A stretch of 64,000 nt of DNA, taken from JAKFWF01 sp963741505. GTDB lineage: Bacteria > Pseudomonadota > Alphaproteobacteria > Rhizobiales > Hyphomicrobiaceae. Below are positions 28,959 through 38,464 of this stretch, in pieces. Within the stretch, counting starts at the first letter, position 1. Each line of letters begins with the position of its first letter. The notes under the pieces were generated by a model. The model did no database searches, was not told the origin of the DNA, and saw only the letters and a program-made list of their open reading frames with translations. Where the stretch lies: assembly GCA_963741505.1 (NCBI GenBank), contig CAVUIJ010000029.1, forward strand, positions 91,123 to 155,122. The letters run 5' to 3'. The translations under genes and the position numbers were made by a program.

Positions 28959-30764
28959 TTAGGCGCGGTCCAGCACCACCTTTACTTCCTTCGGCGTGTC
29001 GAAGTCCTCCGGGATGCCGTTGAGGCCCGCCCTCTTGAACCATTCCCCCATCGCCGGCGCGGCGGTGATCACCGCGAATGGCACCGCCAGCAGATAGCCG
29101 GCGGTCAGTGGCAGGCTCCACCAGAATGCGGTCGGCGACACGGCGTAGAGGCTGCCGCACACGACGAGGCCGAACAGCAGTTGCGGCCACAGATCGGAGA
29201 TCGCGGTGCGCCATGAGATGCCGTAGGCATCGCGCGACTGGCCGCCCCAGGTCACCGAGCGGCCGAAAGCGAGCCCGATCATGAAGATAGTGGTGCGGAT
29301 GGTCGATACCGCGCCCTGCAGGAACGAGAACGCGATCTCGATCACCGCACTTAACGCAAACCGCAGCGGCCCGCCGTAGCGAGCCATACCGCCCTTGGTC
29401 AGCACCGCGTCGGCGAGGCCGGCGATCTTCGGCGACAGGTACATCAGGAAGAACGCGACATAGAGGAAGGCGGCGAGCCCGCTGGGGAAATCGGCGACGC
29501 CTTGCGCCTGCCAGGCCGCGATCGGCGACAATCCGATCATCAGCGTCCAGGCCGGTATGCCGAGGAACATCAGGATCGCCCACACCAGCTGGAACCGGCT
29601 CATCGGATAAAGACCCGGCAGATCGAGCAGCTTCACGTACTGCATATTGCCCTGGCACCAGCGCACGTCGCGCTTGGCGAAGTCGAGCATCGTCGGCGGA
29701 TTTTCTTCCCAGCTGCCGTCCTCGACCGGCAACACCCGCACCTCGTAGCCGGCACGGCGCATCAACGTCGCCTCAACCTGGTCGTGCGACAGCACGTGGC
29801 CGCCGAGCGGTGGCTTGCCGGGCAGGATCGGCAGATGGCACTGCTCGACGAATGGCTTGATGCGGACGAGCGCATTGTGACCCCAGAACGGACCACACTC
29901 GCCGACCCACCACGACTGGCCCATGGTGTAGGTGCGCATGCCGTGGCGCATGCCGAATTGGAAAATTCGCGCGAACATGCTTTGCGAGGGCATGCCGACG
30001 ACGAGGCTCTGCAGGATGCCGAGGCGCGGATGGGCCTGCATCATGCGGGTGAGCCGCACGATCGCTGCACCCGACATCAAGCTGTCGGCGTCGAGCGGCA
30101 GCATCAATTCGTAGTCGCGGCCCCATCGATCGCAGAACTCTCGTACGTTGCCGGCCTTGAAGCCGGTATTGACGGCGCGGCGGCGATAGATGATTCGGCC
30201 TGGCTCGGTCACTTCCGCGGCCCAGGCCTTGGCAGCTGCATCCTCGGCGGCGGCGACCGCTGGATCATTTGTGTCGCTCAGGATGAAGTAGTTGAACTGG
30301 CGGCCCTCGCCGGTGGCGTCGACGCTGGCCTTCACCGTGCGCAGCCGCAGGAAGGCGCGGGCCGGGTCCTCGTTACGCAACGTCATCAGGATCGCGGTCT
30401 TGATGCTGATCGGCGTCGGCTGGTCACCGGCGGCCGCGAACGGGGCGACCTGCTGCATCGGGTTTCTTGCGATGTGCAGCAGCCAGAAGCCGACTACCGA
30501 ATTCCAGAAGCCGAGGACGGTCCAGGGCGAGCCGATCGCGAAGGCTGTGAACAGGATGACGTCGAGTGCGGTCCAGCCGCCGGCGCCGAGGACGCGCGCC
30601 ACCCCCCACATCAACAGGAGCCAGGTCGCAATGTTGAGGCCAGCGACCAGCCGCCGGCGGCGGCCGAGCTCGTCCATGGACTGGATGCCGGTCGGCGTAG
30701 TAAGCACGGTAGCGTCTCTGCTCAGATTAATCGGGGCGGAAACGCCCTGACCTTCGGTCGTCAT
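28959..30764 (-). CDS. opgH: Glucans biosynthesis glucosyltransferase H
   Basis: Inner-membrane GT2 glucosyltransferase that polymerises the beta-1,2-glucan backbone of osmoregulated periplasmic glucans. The 601-residue sequence has two N-terminal helices, then the GT-A domain with ILMTLRNEDP, the DADSLMSG metal motif and HVLSHDQVEATLMRRAGYEVR. The QxxRW-type motif appears as KRDVRWCQGNMQY. Several C-terminal helices (LVWAILMFLGIPAWTLMIGL and others) follow. No opgG lies beside it in this window. It starts 13 bases from the divergent Zn-dehydrogenase gene, so their promoters must overlap the other's coding region or the start of one is further in. Confidence 0.93.
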   Translation of the reverse strand: MTTEGQGVSAPINLSRDATVLTTPTGIQSMDELGRRRRLVAGLNIATWLLLMWGVARVLGAGGWTALDVILFTAFAIGSPWTVLGFWNSVVGFWLLHIARNPMQQVAPFAAAGDQPTPISIKTAILMTLRNEDPARAFLRLRTVKASVDATGEGRQFNYFILSDTNDPAVAAAEDAAAKAWAAEVTEPGRIIYRRRAVNTGFKAGNVREFCDRWGRDYELMLPLDADSLMSGAAIVRLTRMMQAHPRLGILQSLVVGMPSQSMFARIFQFGMRHGMRTYTMGQSWWVGECGPFWGHNALVRIKPFVEQCHLPILPGKPPLGGHVLSHDQVEATLMRRAGYEVRVLPVEDGSWEENPPTMLDFAKRDVRWCQGNMQYVKLLDLPGLYPMSRFQLVWAILMFLGIPAWTLMIGLSPIAAWQAQGVADFPSGLAAFLYVAFFLMYLSPKIAGLADAVLTKGGMARYGGPLRFALSAVIEIAFSFLQGAVSTIRTTIFMIGLAFGRSVTWGGQSRDAYGISWRTAISDLWPQLLFGLVVCGSLYAVSPTAFWWSLPLTAGYLLAVPFAVITAAPAMGEWFKRAGLNGIPEDFDTPKEVKVVLDRA

Positions 30765-30777
30765 AGCATGTCCTCGG

Positions 30778-31838
30778 ATGGAACTTCAGATGGCGCCTTC
30801 GCCCGACAGATCGGCTGCCCGCGCGCTGTGGTACGTGGCCCCGGGGCAGATCGAGCTGCGCGATGAGATACTGCGAAATCCGGCCGAACACGAGGTGCTG
30901 GTCAGGGCCTCGTTCAGCGGCGTCAGCAGGGGCACCGAGCGGCTCGTCATGGCGGGAAAGGTCGGTCAGGCTGAGTGGCAAAGCATGCGCGCGCCGTTAC
31001 AGGCGGGCGACTTTCCTTTTCCGGTGAAATACGGCTATTGCGCGACCGGCATCGTCGAGGCCGGCGACAAAAAGTTGATCGGCCGGCCGGTATTCGTGTT
31101 GCACCCACACCAAGACCGCTTCGTAGCACCTGCCAGCATGGCGACGCCGATCCCGGACGGCGTGCCGCTGCGCCGGGCGACGCTCGCCGCCAACATGGAG
31201 ACGGCGCTCAACGCGCTGTGGGATTCCGGCGCCGGCCCGGCCGACCGCATCGTCGTGGTCGGCGGCGGCATCGTCGGGCTGCTGGTCGGCTATCTGGCGG
31301 CGCGGCTGCCGGGGGCCGAGGTGACCTTGATCGATGTCGCCGAAGAGCGGCGGGAGCTTGCCGAGAGCTTGGGGATGCGGTTTGTCTGTCCCTCGTCCGC
31401 GCCTTCCGGCCTCCCCGCAAAGGCGGGGAGCACTGCAGGGGAGCCGGAAGGCGCCACCAAGCATGACGCCGATGTCGTGTTCCACACCAGCGCGTCGGCG
31501 GCCGGCCTCGCCACCGCGATCGACGCCGCCGGCTTCGAGGCGACGGTCGTGGAGCTGTCCTGGTACGGCGACGGCACGGTCGCAGCACCTTTGGGCGGAA
31601 CCTTCCACAGCCGCCGCCTGAAACTCATCTCGTCCCAGGTCGGCCAGGTCGCGACCAGCCGCCGCGCGCGGTGGGATTACGGCCGCCGCCTTGGCGCCGC
31701 ATTGCAGCTGCTGAAGGATGATCGCCTCGACGCGCTCGATCACCGAGGAAATCGCGTTCGCGGAGGCCGCTAGCGCGCCTGCCCGCGCTGCTGGCGGCCG
31801 GTGCGAAGGGACTGGCGCCGGTGATGAGGTATGGATAA
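30778..31838 (+). CDS. Zinc-type alcohol/threonine dehydrogenase-like oxidoreductase (two 3' frameshifts, internal repeat)
   Basis: MDR-superfamily dehydrogenase with an N-terminal GroES-like domain (LVRASFSGVSRGTERLVMAG) and a Rossmann domain (RIVVVGGGIVGLLVGYLAAR, then DVAEERRELAESLG). Between residues ~207 and 227 the protein carries a Pro/Ser/Gly insert encoded by the palindromic repeat at 31399-31454. After KDDRLDAL the frame is broken by extra bases near 31738 and 31781. The corrected end reads ITEEIAFAEAASALPALLAAG and stops at 31838, giving about 353 codons. The classic catalytic zinc cysteines are not obvious. An alternative start is the ATG at 30790. Confidence 0.82.
31399..31454. 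repeat. Palindromic repeat embedded in a coding region
   Basis: Outer arms 31399-31410 (GCGCCTTCCGGC) and 31443-31454 (GCCGGAAGGCGC) are perfect inverted repeats. They enclose a perfect inner hairpin CTCCCCGC-AAAG-GCGGGGAG (31411-31430). The element is translated in frame inside the dehydrogenase gene, as Rickettsia palindromic elements are. Confidence 0.75.
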
Positions 31839-32173
31839 GTGGCTGCCCGCAATCGCCGACCGTTGGTATAGGAACGGCGCCGCAGTGAGGAGCATAACGG
31901 GCGTAGCGGGGGCGGTTGCGGATTTCGACCAAAGCGTCTGGATGCAACCCAGCCGTGGTGCGGGTAAGCCAAGCATCCTGTGGTGAGTGGCCCAAAGCTG
32001 CTCGCACAACCAGCACGGAAAGTCGCTTGCAGCCTGCCGCCACCTCGCACCCGTCGTTTCGGGGGAACGCGAAGCTGGGCTCGAGTGCCAAGCATCGAGC
32101 GACACACGTTGTATCTCCACTATACGTTGCGAGCGCTTGCCACTTTCGCTACCACCGTGACACAGCATCCGGC
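31839..32173. other. Intergenic region without identifiable gene
   Basis: The 335 bases between the dehydrogenase and hrpB contain open frames only by chance. I see no RNA gene or clear terminator. An open frame from 31916 runs into hrpB, but it lacks a ribosome site and its upstream residues do not resemble the helicase. Confidence 0.6.
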
Positions 32174-34652
32174 ATGAAGTTCGACCTGCCCCTTCCGATC
32201 GACGCGGTGCTCGGTGAGCTGCGGTCGACGCTTCGCGCCCACGCGTCGGCCGTGCTCGTCGCGCCGCCGGGCGCCGGTAAGACGACGCGGGTGCCGTTGG
32301 CATTGCTCGATGAGCCGTGGCTCGCCGGCGCCAAGATCCTGATCCTGGAGCCGCGGCGACTGGCAGCGCGCGGCGCGGCCGATCGCATGGCGACGACCCT
32401 GGGCGAACAGGTCGGAGAGACGGTCGGCCTGCGCGCCCGTCTCGACAGCCGGGTCGGCCCGAAGACCCGCATCGAAGTCATCACCGAGGGCGTGTTCACG
32501 CGGCTGATCCTCGATGATCCTTCGTTGGAAGGCGTCGGCGCGGTGCTGTTCGACGAATACCACGAGCGTTCGCTCGATGCCGACAGCGGCCTCGCCTTCG
32601 CGCTCGATGCGCAAGCGGGCCTACGCGCCGACCTGCGCATCCTCGTCATGTCGGCGACGCTCGATGGCGCGCGGGTGGCGGGACTACTCGGCAAAGCACC
32701 GGTGATCGAAGCCGAGGGCCGCAGCTTTCCTGTGGTGACGCGCTATCTCGGGCGTGATCCGATCCGCCGCATCGAGGACCAGGTGGTCGATGCGGCGATA
32801 AGCGCGATGCCAGCCGAGCCGGGCTCGATCCTGGCGTTCCTGCCGGGACAAGCCGAGATCCGCCGCGTCGCCGAGCGGCTGGCCGAACGCATCAGCGACC
32901 CGCAACGTCGAGATCGCACCGCTCTACGGCGCCATGGACAAGCGCGCCCAGGACGCAGCGGTCAAACCGGCACCAGCCGGCAAGCGCAAGATCGTGCTCG
33001 CCACCTCGATCGCGGAAAGCTCGATCACCATCGAGGGCGTGCGCGTCGTCATCGACTGCGGCCTCGCCCGCGTGCCGCGCTTCGACGCCGATGCCGGCAT
33101 AACGCGCCTCGCCACGGTACGCATTTCCCGCGCCAGCGCCGACCAGCGCCGGGGGCGTGCCGGCCGCATCGAGCCCGGCGTGTGCTATCGGCTGTGGGAC
33201 GAGCCGCAGACGCAGGCGCTGCCGGCATTCGCTGAACCGGAAATCCGCAACGCCGATCTCACAAGCCTGCTGCTCGACTGCACCGCCTGGGGTGAAACCG
33301 ATCCGCTGCGCCTGTCGTGGCTCGATCCGCCACCACGCGCGGCCCTGCTCGCCGCCCGCGAAGAGCTGCAGATGCTGGGCGCGCTCGATGCCGGCGACGG
33401 CCGCATCACCGCGCACGGCCGGCGGCTGCGATCGCTGCCGCTGCCGCCGCGTTTGGCGTCGATGGTGATGCAGGCAGCCGACTTCGGCAGCGCCGGTGCC
33501 GCCGCCGAGATCGCCGCATTGATCGTCGAGCGTGGCCTCGGCGGCAATGATGTCGATCTTGGCCATCGCCTCGAGCAGTTCCGTCGCGACCGCGGTGAAC
33601 GGGCGCAATCGATGCGACGGCTGGCGCAGGGGTGGGCGCAAACTGCCGACAAGGGCGCAACGAAGGGCAACCGCGGCGATCCGCCATCAGCCGCCGCACT
33701 GCTGGCCCTGGCCTACCCCGAGCGCATCGCCAAGTCGCGCGGGCCTGGCGGCCAGTACCTGCTCGCCAACGGCCGCGGCGCGATGCTCGATGCCACCGAC
33801 GCGCTGGCGAAATCGCCGTTCCTGGTGGTGGCGGAGATGGCCGGATCGGCAGCCTCTGCGCGCATTCTGCTGGCGGCGCCAATCGACGAAGCCGAGATCA
33901 TGAAGATCGCCGCCGGCCGTATCAGCAGCAGCGAAGTACTGATCTTCGATGCCGCCGCCGCCGCGGTGCGCGCACGTCGCTCGAGCCGGCTCGGCAGCCT
34001 GACGCTGTCGAGCCAGCCGCAGGCGGTCGAGCCGAGTCTTGAGGTCGCAGTTGCCCTCGCGCGCGGCATCGCCGGCCTCGGGATCGCGCGGCTGCCGTGG
34101 ACCAAGGCGCAACTGCAACTGCGCGATCGCGCCGCGTTCCTGAAAGTCGCCTCGCCCGACGCCTGGCCCGACCTGTCCGACGCGGCACTGGCGGCGAGCG
34201 TCACCGATTGGCTGGCGCCCTTCCTCGGCGACAAAACCAGGCTCGCCGAGATCGGCGCTGACGATCTGGCTGCCGCCCTCGACACGCTGCTGCCCTGGGA
34301 CAAGCGCCAGCAGCTCGACCGAGAAGCGCCGACCCACTTCGTGGCCCCGACCGGCAATGCCCATCCGATCGAATACGAGGGTCCTGGCAAGCCGGCGCTG
34401 CACATCCGGGTGCAGGAGCTGTTCGGCCTCAAGCAGCATCCGGCGATCGCCAACGGCCGGCTGCCGCTGACCCTCAACCTGCTGTCGCCGGCGCACCGGC
34501 CGATCCAGATCACCCGCGATCTGCCGGGCTTCTGGGCCGGCAGCTGGGCGGCCGTGAAGACCGAGATGCGCGGCCGCTATCCGCGCCACCCGTGGCCCGA
34601 TGATCCAGCCAACGCGGCGCCGACCGCTCGCGCCAAGCCGCGCGGAACATGA
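32174..34652 (+). CDS. hrpB: ATP-dependent helicase HrpB (frameshifted)
   Basis: DEAH-box RNA/DNA helicase of the HrpB family; its bacterial role is poorly defined. Motif I is VLVAPPGAGKTTRVPLALL, motif Ia EPRRLAARGAADRM, and motif II FDEYHERSLDADSGLA. Motif III is LVMSATLDG, motif V VLATSIAESSITI and motif VI RASADQRRGRAGR. The C-terminal HrpB domain ends with PIQITRDLPGFWAGSW and YPRHPWPDDP. The frame breaks near 32902 between ERISDP and NVEIAPLYGAMDK; one inserted C accounts for it, leaving about 826 codons. The ATG at 32174 is at the expected distance from motif I. It is convergent with the ABC exporter, 4 bases away. Confidence 0.95.
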
Positions 34653-34656
34653 CATG

Positions 34657-36468
34657 TCACGGCTCGAGCAGCGTCGGCGGCGGCTCGGCTTCGGCGTCGG
34701 ACACTGAACGGTCGGCAAACTGCAATCGATGCAGCCGCGCATAAGTGCCGTCGCGGGCGACCAGCTCGGCGTGCGTGCCGCTCTCGACGTTACGTCCGCC
34801 GTCGATGACGTGGATCACGTCGGCATTCATCACCGTCGACAGCCGATGCGCGATGACAATTGTGGTGCGGCCCGCGGTCAACCGGTCGATCGCCAGCTGG
34901 ATCTGCTGTTCGGTTTCACTGTCGAGCGCCGATGTTGCCTCGTCGAGCAGCACGATCGGCGCGTTTTTCAGGAAGGCGCGCGCGATCGACAGGCGCTGGC
35001 GCTGACCGCCCGAGATCTGGTTGCCGAGCTCACCGACCGGCGTGTCGTAGCCGCGCGAAAGCTTGCGAATGAAGTCGTCGGCGTGTGCCGCCTTCGCCGC
35101 CGCCTCGATGTCGGCGTCGGTGGCGTCATCCATGCCGGCGCGGATGTTGTCGCGCACCGTGCCTTCGAACAGGAACGCGTCCTGGCTGACCAATGCGATA
35201 TTGCGCCGGAGCGAGGCGAGCGCGACGCCGTCGATCGGCTGGCCGTCGATGCTGATCACACCCGCCTGCGGCTGCCAGAAGCGAAGCAGCAGGTTGAACA
35301 CGGTGGTCTTGCCGCCGCCAGACGAGCCGACCAGCGCCGTCGTACGGCCACCCGGGATCGCGAGGTTCATGCCATTCAGCACCGGCGCGCCGTCGCCATA
35401 GCTGAACGTCACATCGGCAAGCGCTATGGCACCTTGCGTCACCGACAGCACCGGCTTGCCCGGCTCGTCGGTCTCCGAGACCGGCGTGTCGAGCAGTTCA
35501 TAGAGCATGCGCACGCTCTGCGCCTGGGTTGCGAACTGCAGTTGCACCCGCGATAGCCGGCGCGCCGGGTCGGAGGCGAGCAGCAGCGCGGTGATGAAGG
35601 CAAAGAACTGGCCCGGTGTCTCGGTGTAGGAGATGTTGCGCCAGCCGGCATAGAGAATGACGAGGGCGATGGCGATGCCGCCCATCGTCTCGATCATCGG
35701 ATTGACCCGCGCCTGGATGCCGACGATCTTGTTGGCGACCCGTTCGACGGAATCGATCGCCTCGAACATGCGGCTCTCGCCATTGCGCTCGAGCTGGAAC
35801 GCCTTGACGATCCGGATGCCCTGGACGGTCTCGCGCATGATGCCGACGACGTCGGCAAACGAGCGCACCTCGCGGCTGGCGGCGAGCTTGACCCGCATGG
35901 TCAATTGCCGCAACCCCCAGTAGGCGGCCGGCCCGACGAGCGCTGCGACCGCGAACATGATCGGGTCCTGGGTGACCATGACGACGACGAGGCCGATCAG
36001 CGTCAGCAGATCCCGCCCGAGGCTCAGCACCGCGACATTGAGCATGTCGCGGGCAGCACCCGCGCTATGGCTGATGCGGGTGATAAGGTCGGCCGAGGCA
36101 TGGCGCTGGAAGAAGGCTACGTCCATCCGCAACAGGTGCGCGAACATGCGCTTCTGCATGTCGGCCACGAGCCGGTTGCCGATGCGGCTCATCGTGACTT
36201 CCTGGAAGTAGGTGGCGAAGCCCTTGGCGATGAAGATCGCGACGATGACCAGCGGCACCCAGATCACCGCTTCCGTGTTATGCTCGACAAAAATCTTGTT
36301 GATAACGTTTTTCATCATCCAGGCGCTGGCCGCGGTAGTGCCGGCGATGATCGCCATCAGCCCGAATGCCAGGGCGTAGCTCCAGAAATGCTCGCGCCAG
36401 CGGTCCTGCGCCAGCCGCAGCAGCAGATCCAGTGTCGATGCCGTGGATGTCTCGACCTTAGCGCTCAA
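34657..36468 (-). CDS. ABC exporter, fused permease-ATPase (MsbA-like)
   Basis: Type IV ABC half-transporter of 603 residues. The N-terminal transmembrane domain has six helices (FGLMAIIAGTTAASAW to IAIALVILYAGW). The nucleotide-binding domain has Walker A ALVGSSGGGKTTVFN, Q-loop LVSQDAFLFEGTVRDNI, signature NQISGGQRQRLSIARA, Walker B IVLLDEATSALD and switch His in VIAHRLSTV. By similarity it could flip lipid A or another lipid, or export a glycan; the nearby GT2 gene is divergent and gives only a weak hint. Intact from start to stop. The 248-base gap to the glycosyltransferase holds its promoter but no feature I can define. Confidence 0.93.
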   Translation of the reverse strand: MSAKVETSTASTLDLLLRLAQDRWREHFWSYALAFGLMAIIAGTTAASAWMMKNVINKIFVEHNTEAVIWVPLVIVAIFIAKGFATYFQEVTMSRIGNRLVADMQKRMFAHLLRMDVAFFQRHASADLITRISHSAGAARDMLNVAVLSLGRDLLTLIGLVVVMVTQDPIMFAVAALVGPAAYWGLRQLTMRVKLAASREVRSFADVVGIMRETVQGIRIVKAFQLERNGESRMFEAIDSVERVANKIVGIQARVNPMIETMGGIAIALVILYAGWRNISYTETPGQFFAFITALLLASDPARRLSRVQLQFATQAQSVRMLYELLDTPVSETDEPGKPVLSVTQGAIALADVTFSYGDGAPVLNGMNLAIPGGRTTALVGSSGGGKTTVFNLLLRFWQPQAGVISIDGQPIDGVALASLRRNIALVSQDAFLFEGTVRDNIRAGMDDATDADIEAAAKAAHADDFIRKLSRGYDTPVGELGNQISGGQRQRLSIARAFLKNAPIVLLDEATSALDSETEQQIQLAIDRLTAGRTTIVIAHRLSTVMNADVIHVIDGGRNVESGTHAELVARDGTYARLHRLQFADRSVSDAEAEPPPTLLEP

Positions 36469-36716
36469 TCGTCCCTGCCTTCTGCTGTCATGCCACGCGA
36501 TGGGTTCTCATCGGGCGTCGAATATGGCAGCTTCTGCCCGTTGTGGCGGCGCTATTCAAGTCGGTGTAGGGACACAAACAATTTCCCGGCGTGAATCGCC
36601 ATGCGGCCACTACGACGCGGGGCAATCGGATTGCCGCCCGCCGTTGGCGCAAACAACATGAGATCACTCGTCTCAGCTGGCATTTCGCCGTCACAAGGAT
36701 CTGAGGTAGACGCGCA

Positions 36717-37506
36717 ATGCCCGAGCCGAGAGTGACGGTCATCCTGGTCACGTATAACAGCAGTCATTGCATCGATTCTGCGCTGGCATCGCTGCCGGCC
36801 GACGTCGCCTCGGTGGTGGTCGACAACGGCAGCAGCGACGATACCCTGGCAATTGCCCGTCGCCGGGCGAGCCACGTCGTGGCGATGCCGCGCAACGTCG
36901 GCTTCGCGCGCGGCTGCAACGCCGGTGCTGCGATTGCCCGCAGTGAATTCCTGCTGATGATGAACCCGGACACGCGGGTTCAGGGCGACGCCATCGCGAC
37001 ATTGGTGACCGCGGCCGAGCGATACCCTGCCGCTGCCGCCTTAAATCCGCTGCTGATCCGCGCAGCCGCTGAGGCGGGACCGGCGGATGGGCACGATCGC
37101 ATCGTGGCGACACCTTTCGGGTGCGGCGCTGTTCGTTCGCAAGCAGCTCTATGACGAGGTCGGCGGCTTCGACGAGCGCTTCTGTCTCTATTTCGAGGAC
37201 ACCGACCTGTCGGCCAGGCTCGCCGCCAAGGGTGACCTGATGCAGATCGCCGGCGCCTGCTTCGTCCACAACATCGGCCAGAGCAGTCGGCTTTCGCTCG
37301 GCGACGAGTTCCGCAAGTACCGTCACTATGGGAATTCGCGCGTGTACTACAGTTCCAAGTACGATCAGCGCTTCAACCGTTCCCGGGAAGCGCTATCGCA
37401 GGGCCTCAAGGCAATCCATCGCCTGCTGCTCGGCCGCACTCGGCTCGCAGCGCAGCATCTCGGCCGGGCCGTCGGCTATGTCGAGGGGGTGCGGCCGGAT
37501 CGATAA
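36717..37506 (+). CDS. Family 2 glycosyltransferase (frameshifted)
   Basis: GT-A fold glycosyltransferase resembling rhamnosyltransferases. It begins PRVTVILVTYNSSHCIDSAL, with VVDNGSSDDTL for nucleotide binding, PRNVGFARGCNAGAAIA, and the metal motif FLLMMNPDTRV. A frame change near 37085-37115 separates this from LSGAALFVRKQLYDEVGGFDE and YFEDTDLSARLAAKG, which hold the catalytic acid and substrate-binding region. One inserted base restores 263 codons. The acceptor is unknown, but lipopolysaccharide or exopolysaccharide synthesis is typical for this group. Confidence 0.88.
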
Positions 37507-37712
37507 TTTTCCCCATGGGCGCGCGGGCTAGGCAGTATGCGACAGCTCGGCTACTGTCGGCGACGCGACGCCAAAGCCGGCAGGCGGGGGAGCGGCCTTG
37601 TCGATACCAGACACCACATCGCCAGCACTTGAACGACTGCGCTTGCCGGCGTTGTCAGCCTGCCGACGCAATTTACCGCCCCATTTCGGCACCGCACCGG
37701 AGGACTGGAACA

Positions 37713-37940
37713 TTGCGGGCTAAGAGCTGGCTCCTCACCTCGATCGCCTTGGCACTCGTCTACGTCGGCTACATCCTGTGGGCGAAGTTCGCAAAGGTCA
37801 TCGGCGAGCCGCCGGTACGGTTGAGCGAGACCGGTGAGTTTCTGCTGTTCCTGGCAGCGGTTGTGGCCTTCACCATTGAAATTTTCGTCGAGGATGCCAG
37901 CACCGGCGGCGCGCCGGACGACGAGGCGCGCGAGCCATGA
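37713..37940 (+). CDS. Small two-helix membrane protein coupled to the TRAP genes
   Basis: A 75-residue protein with two hydrophobic segments (WLLTSIALALVYVGYILWA and FLLFLAAVVAFTIEIFV) joined by a short basic/acidic loop, and an acidic tail ending DDEAREP. I use the TTG at 37713 because a GGAGG box lies about 8 bases before it; no ATG fits. Its stop overlaps the dctQ start (ATGA), so translation of the two is probably coupled. I do not recognise a family. By position it could be an accessory subunit of the TRAP permease. Confidence 0.65.
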   Translation: MRAKSWLLTSIALALVYVGYILWAKFAKVIGEPPVRLSETGEFLLFLAAVVAFTIEIFVEDASTGGAPDDEAREP

Positions 37941-38456
37941 GGCGCACGCTCGATCTGCTCGACCGCAACCTCGAGCGCTACCTGATGCTGGTTTGCTACG
38001 TATTTTGTTGCGCCGTCATCATCCAGGACGTCGCCCGCCGCTTCATCATCAACTACTCCGCCGCCTGGAGCCAGGAGACGGCGCAATACGCGTTCATCTA
38101 CCTGGGCTGGATCGGCGCCGCTTATGCCGTCAAGGAGCGCGCCCACATCCGCTTCGACATCTTGCTGAACCGGTTGCCGCCGCGGCTGCATGGATTGATC
38201 TACATTGCCGGCGAGGTCGCGACCATCGCGTTTGCCGTCATCGCCTTCCGCTACTCGATGCATACCATCGCCGTGCTGTGGCAGTTCGGCGGCGCGACGC
38301 CGGTGCTGCGCGTGTCGAAGATCTGGGCCGAGGCCGCGGTGCCGATCGGCTTCGCGCTGATCGTGCTCAGATCGCTGCAGGCATTGTGCGCGCGACGTCG
38401 CCGACATCCGCGCCGGCCGGCCGGTCTACAAGGGCAAGGCCCTGTTCGAGGAATAG
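37937..38456 (+). CDS. dctQ: TRAP transporter small permease DctQ (3' frameshift)
   Basis: Four-helix small membrane subunit of a tripartite ATP-independent periplasmic transporter. It begins MRRTLDLLDRNLERYLMLVC and has the DctQ signature NYSAAWSQETAQYAFIYLGW followed by VKERAHIRFDIL. The last helix is IWAEAAVPIGFALIVLRSLQAL. The frame shifts by one base near 38386; the corrected end reads DVADIRAGRPVYKGKALFEE and stops at 38456, 8 bases before dctM. The product is about 173 codons, normal for DctQ. No solute-binding protein gene is adjacent, so the substrate cannot be inferred. Confidence 0.9.
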
Positions 38457-38464
38457 ACCGGCAA

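Noticed and set aside
31916..32173. N-terminal extension of hrpB
   Set aside because: The extra residues have no helicase similarity or ribosome site, and the ATG at 32174 gives the normal distance to motif I.
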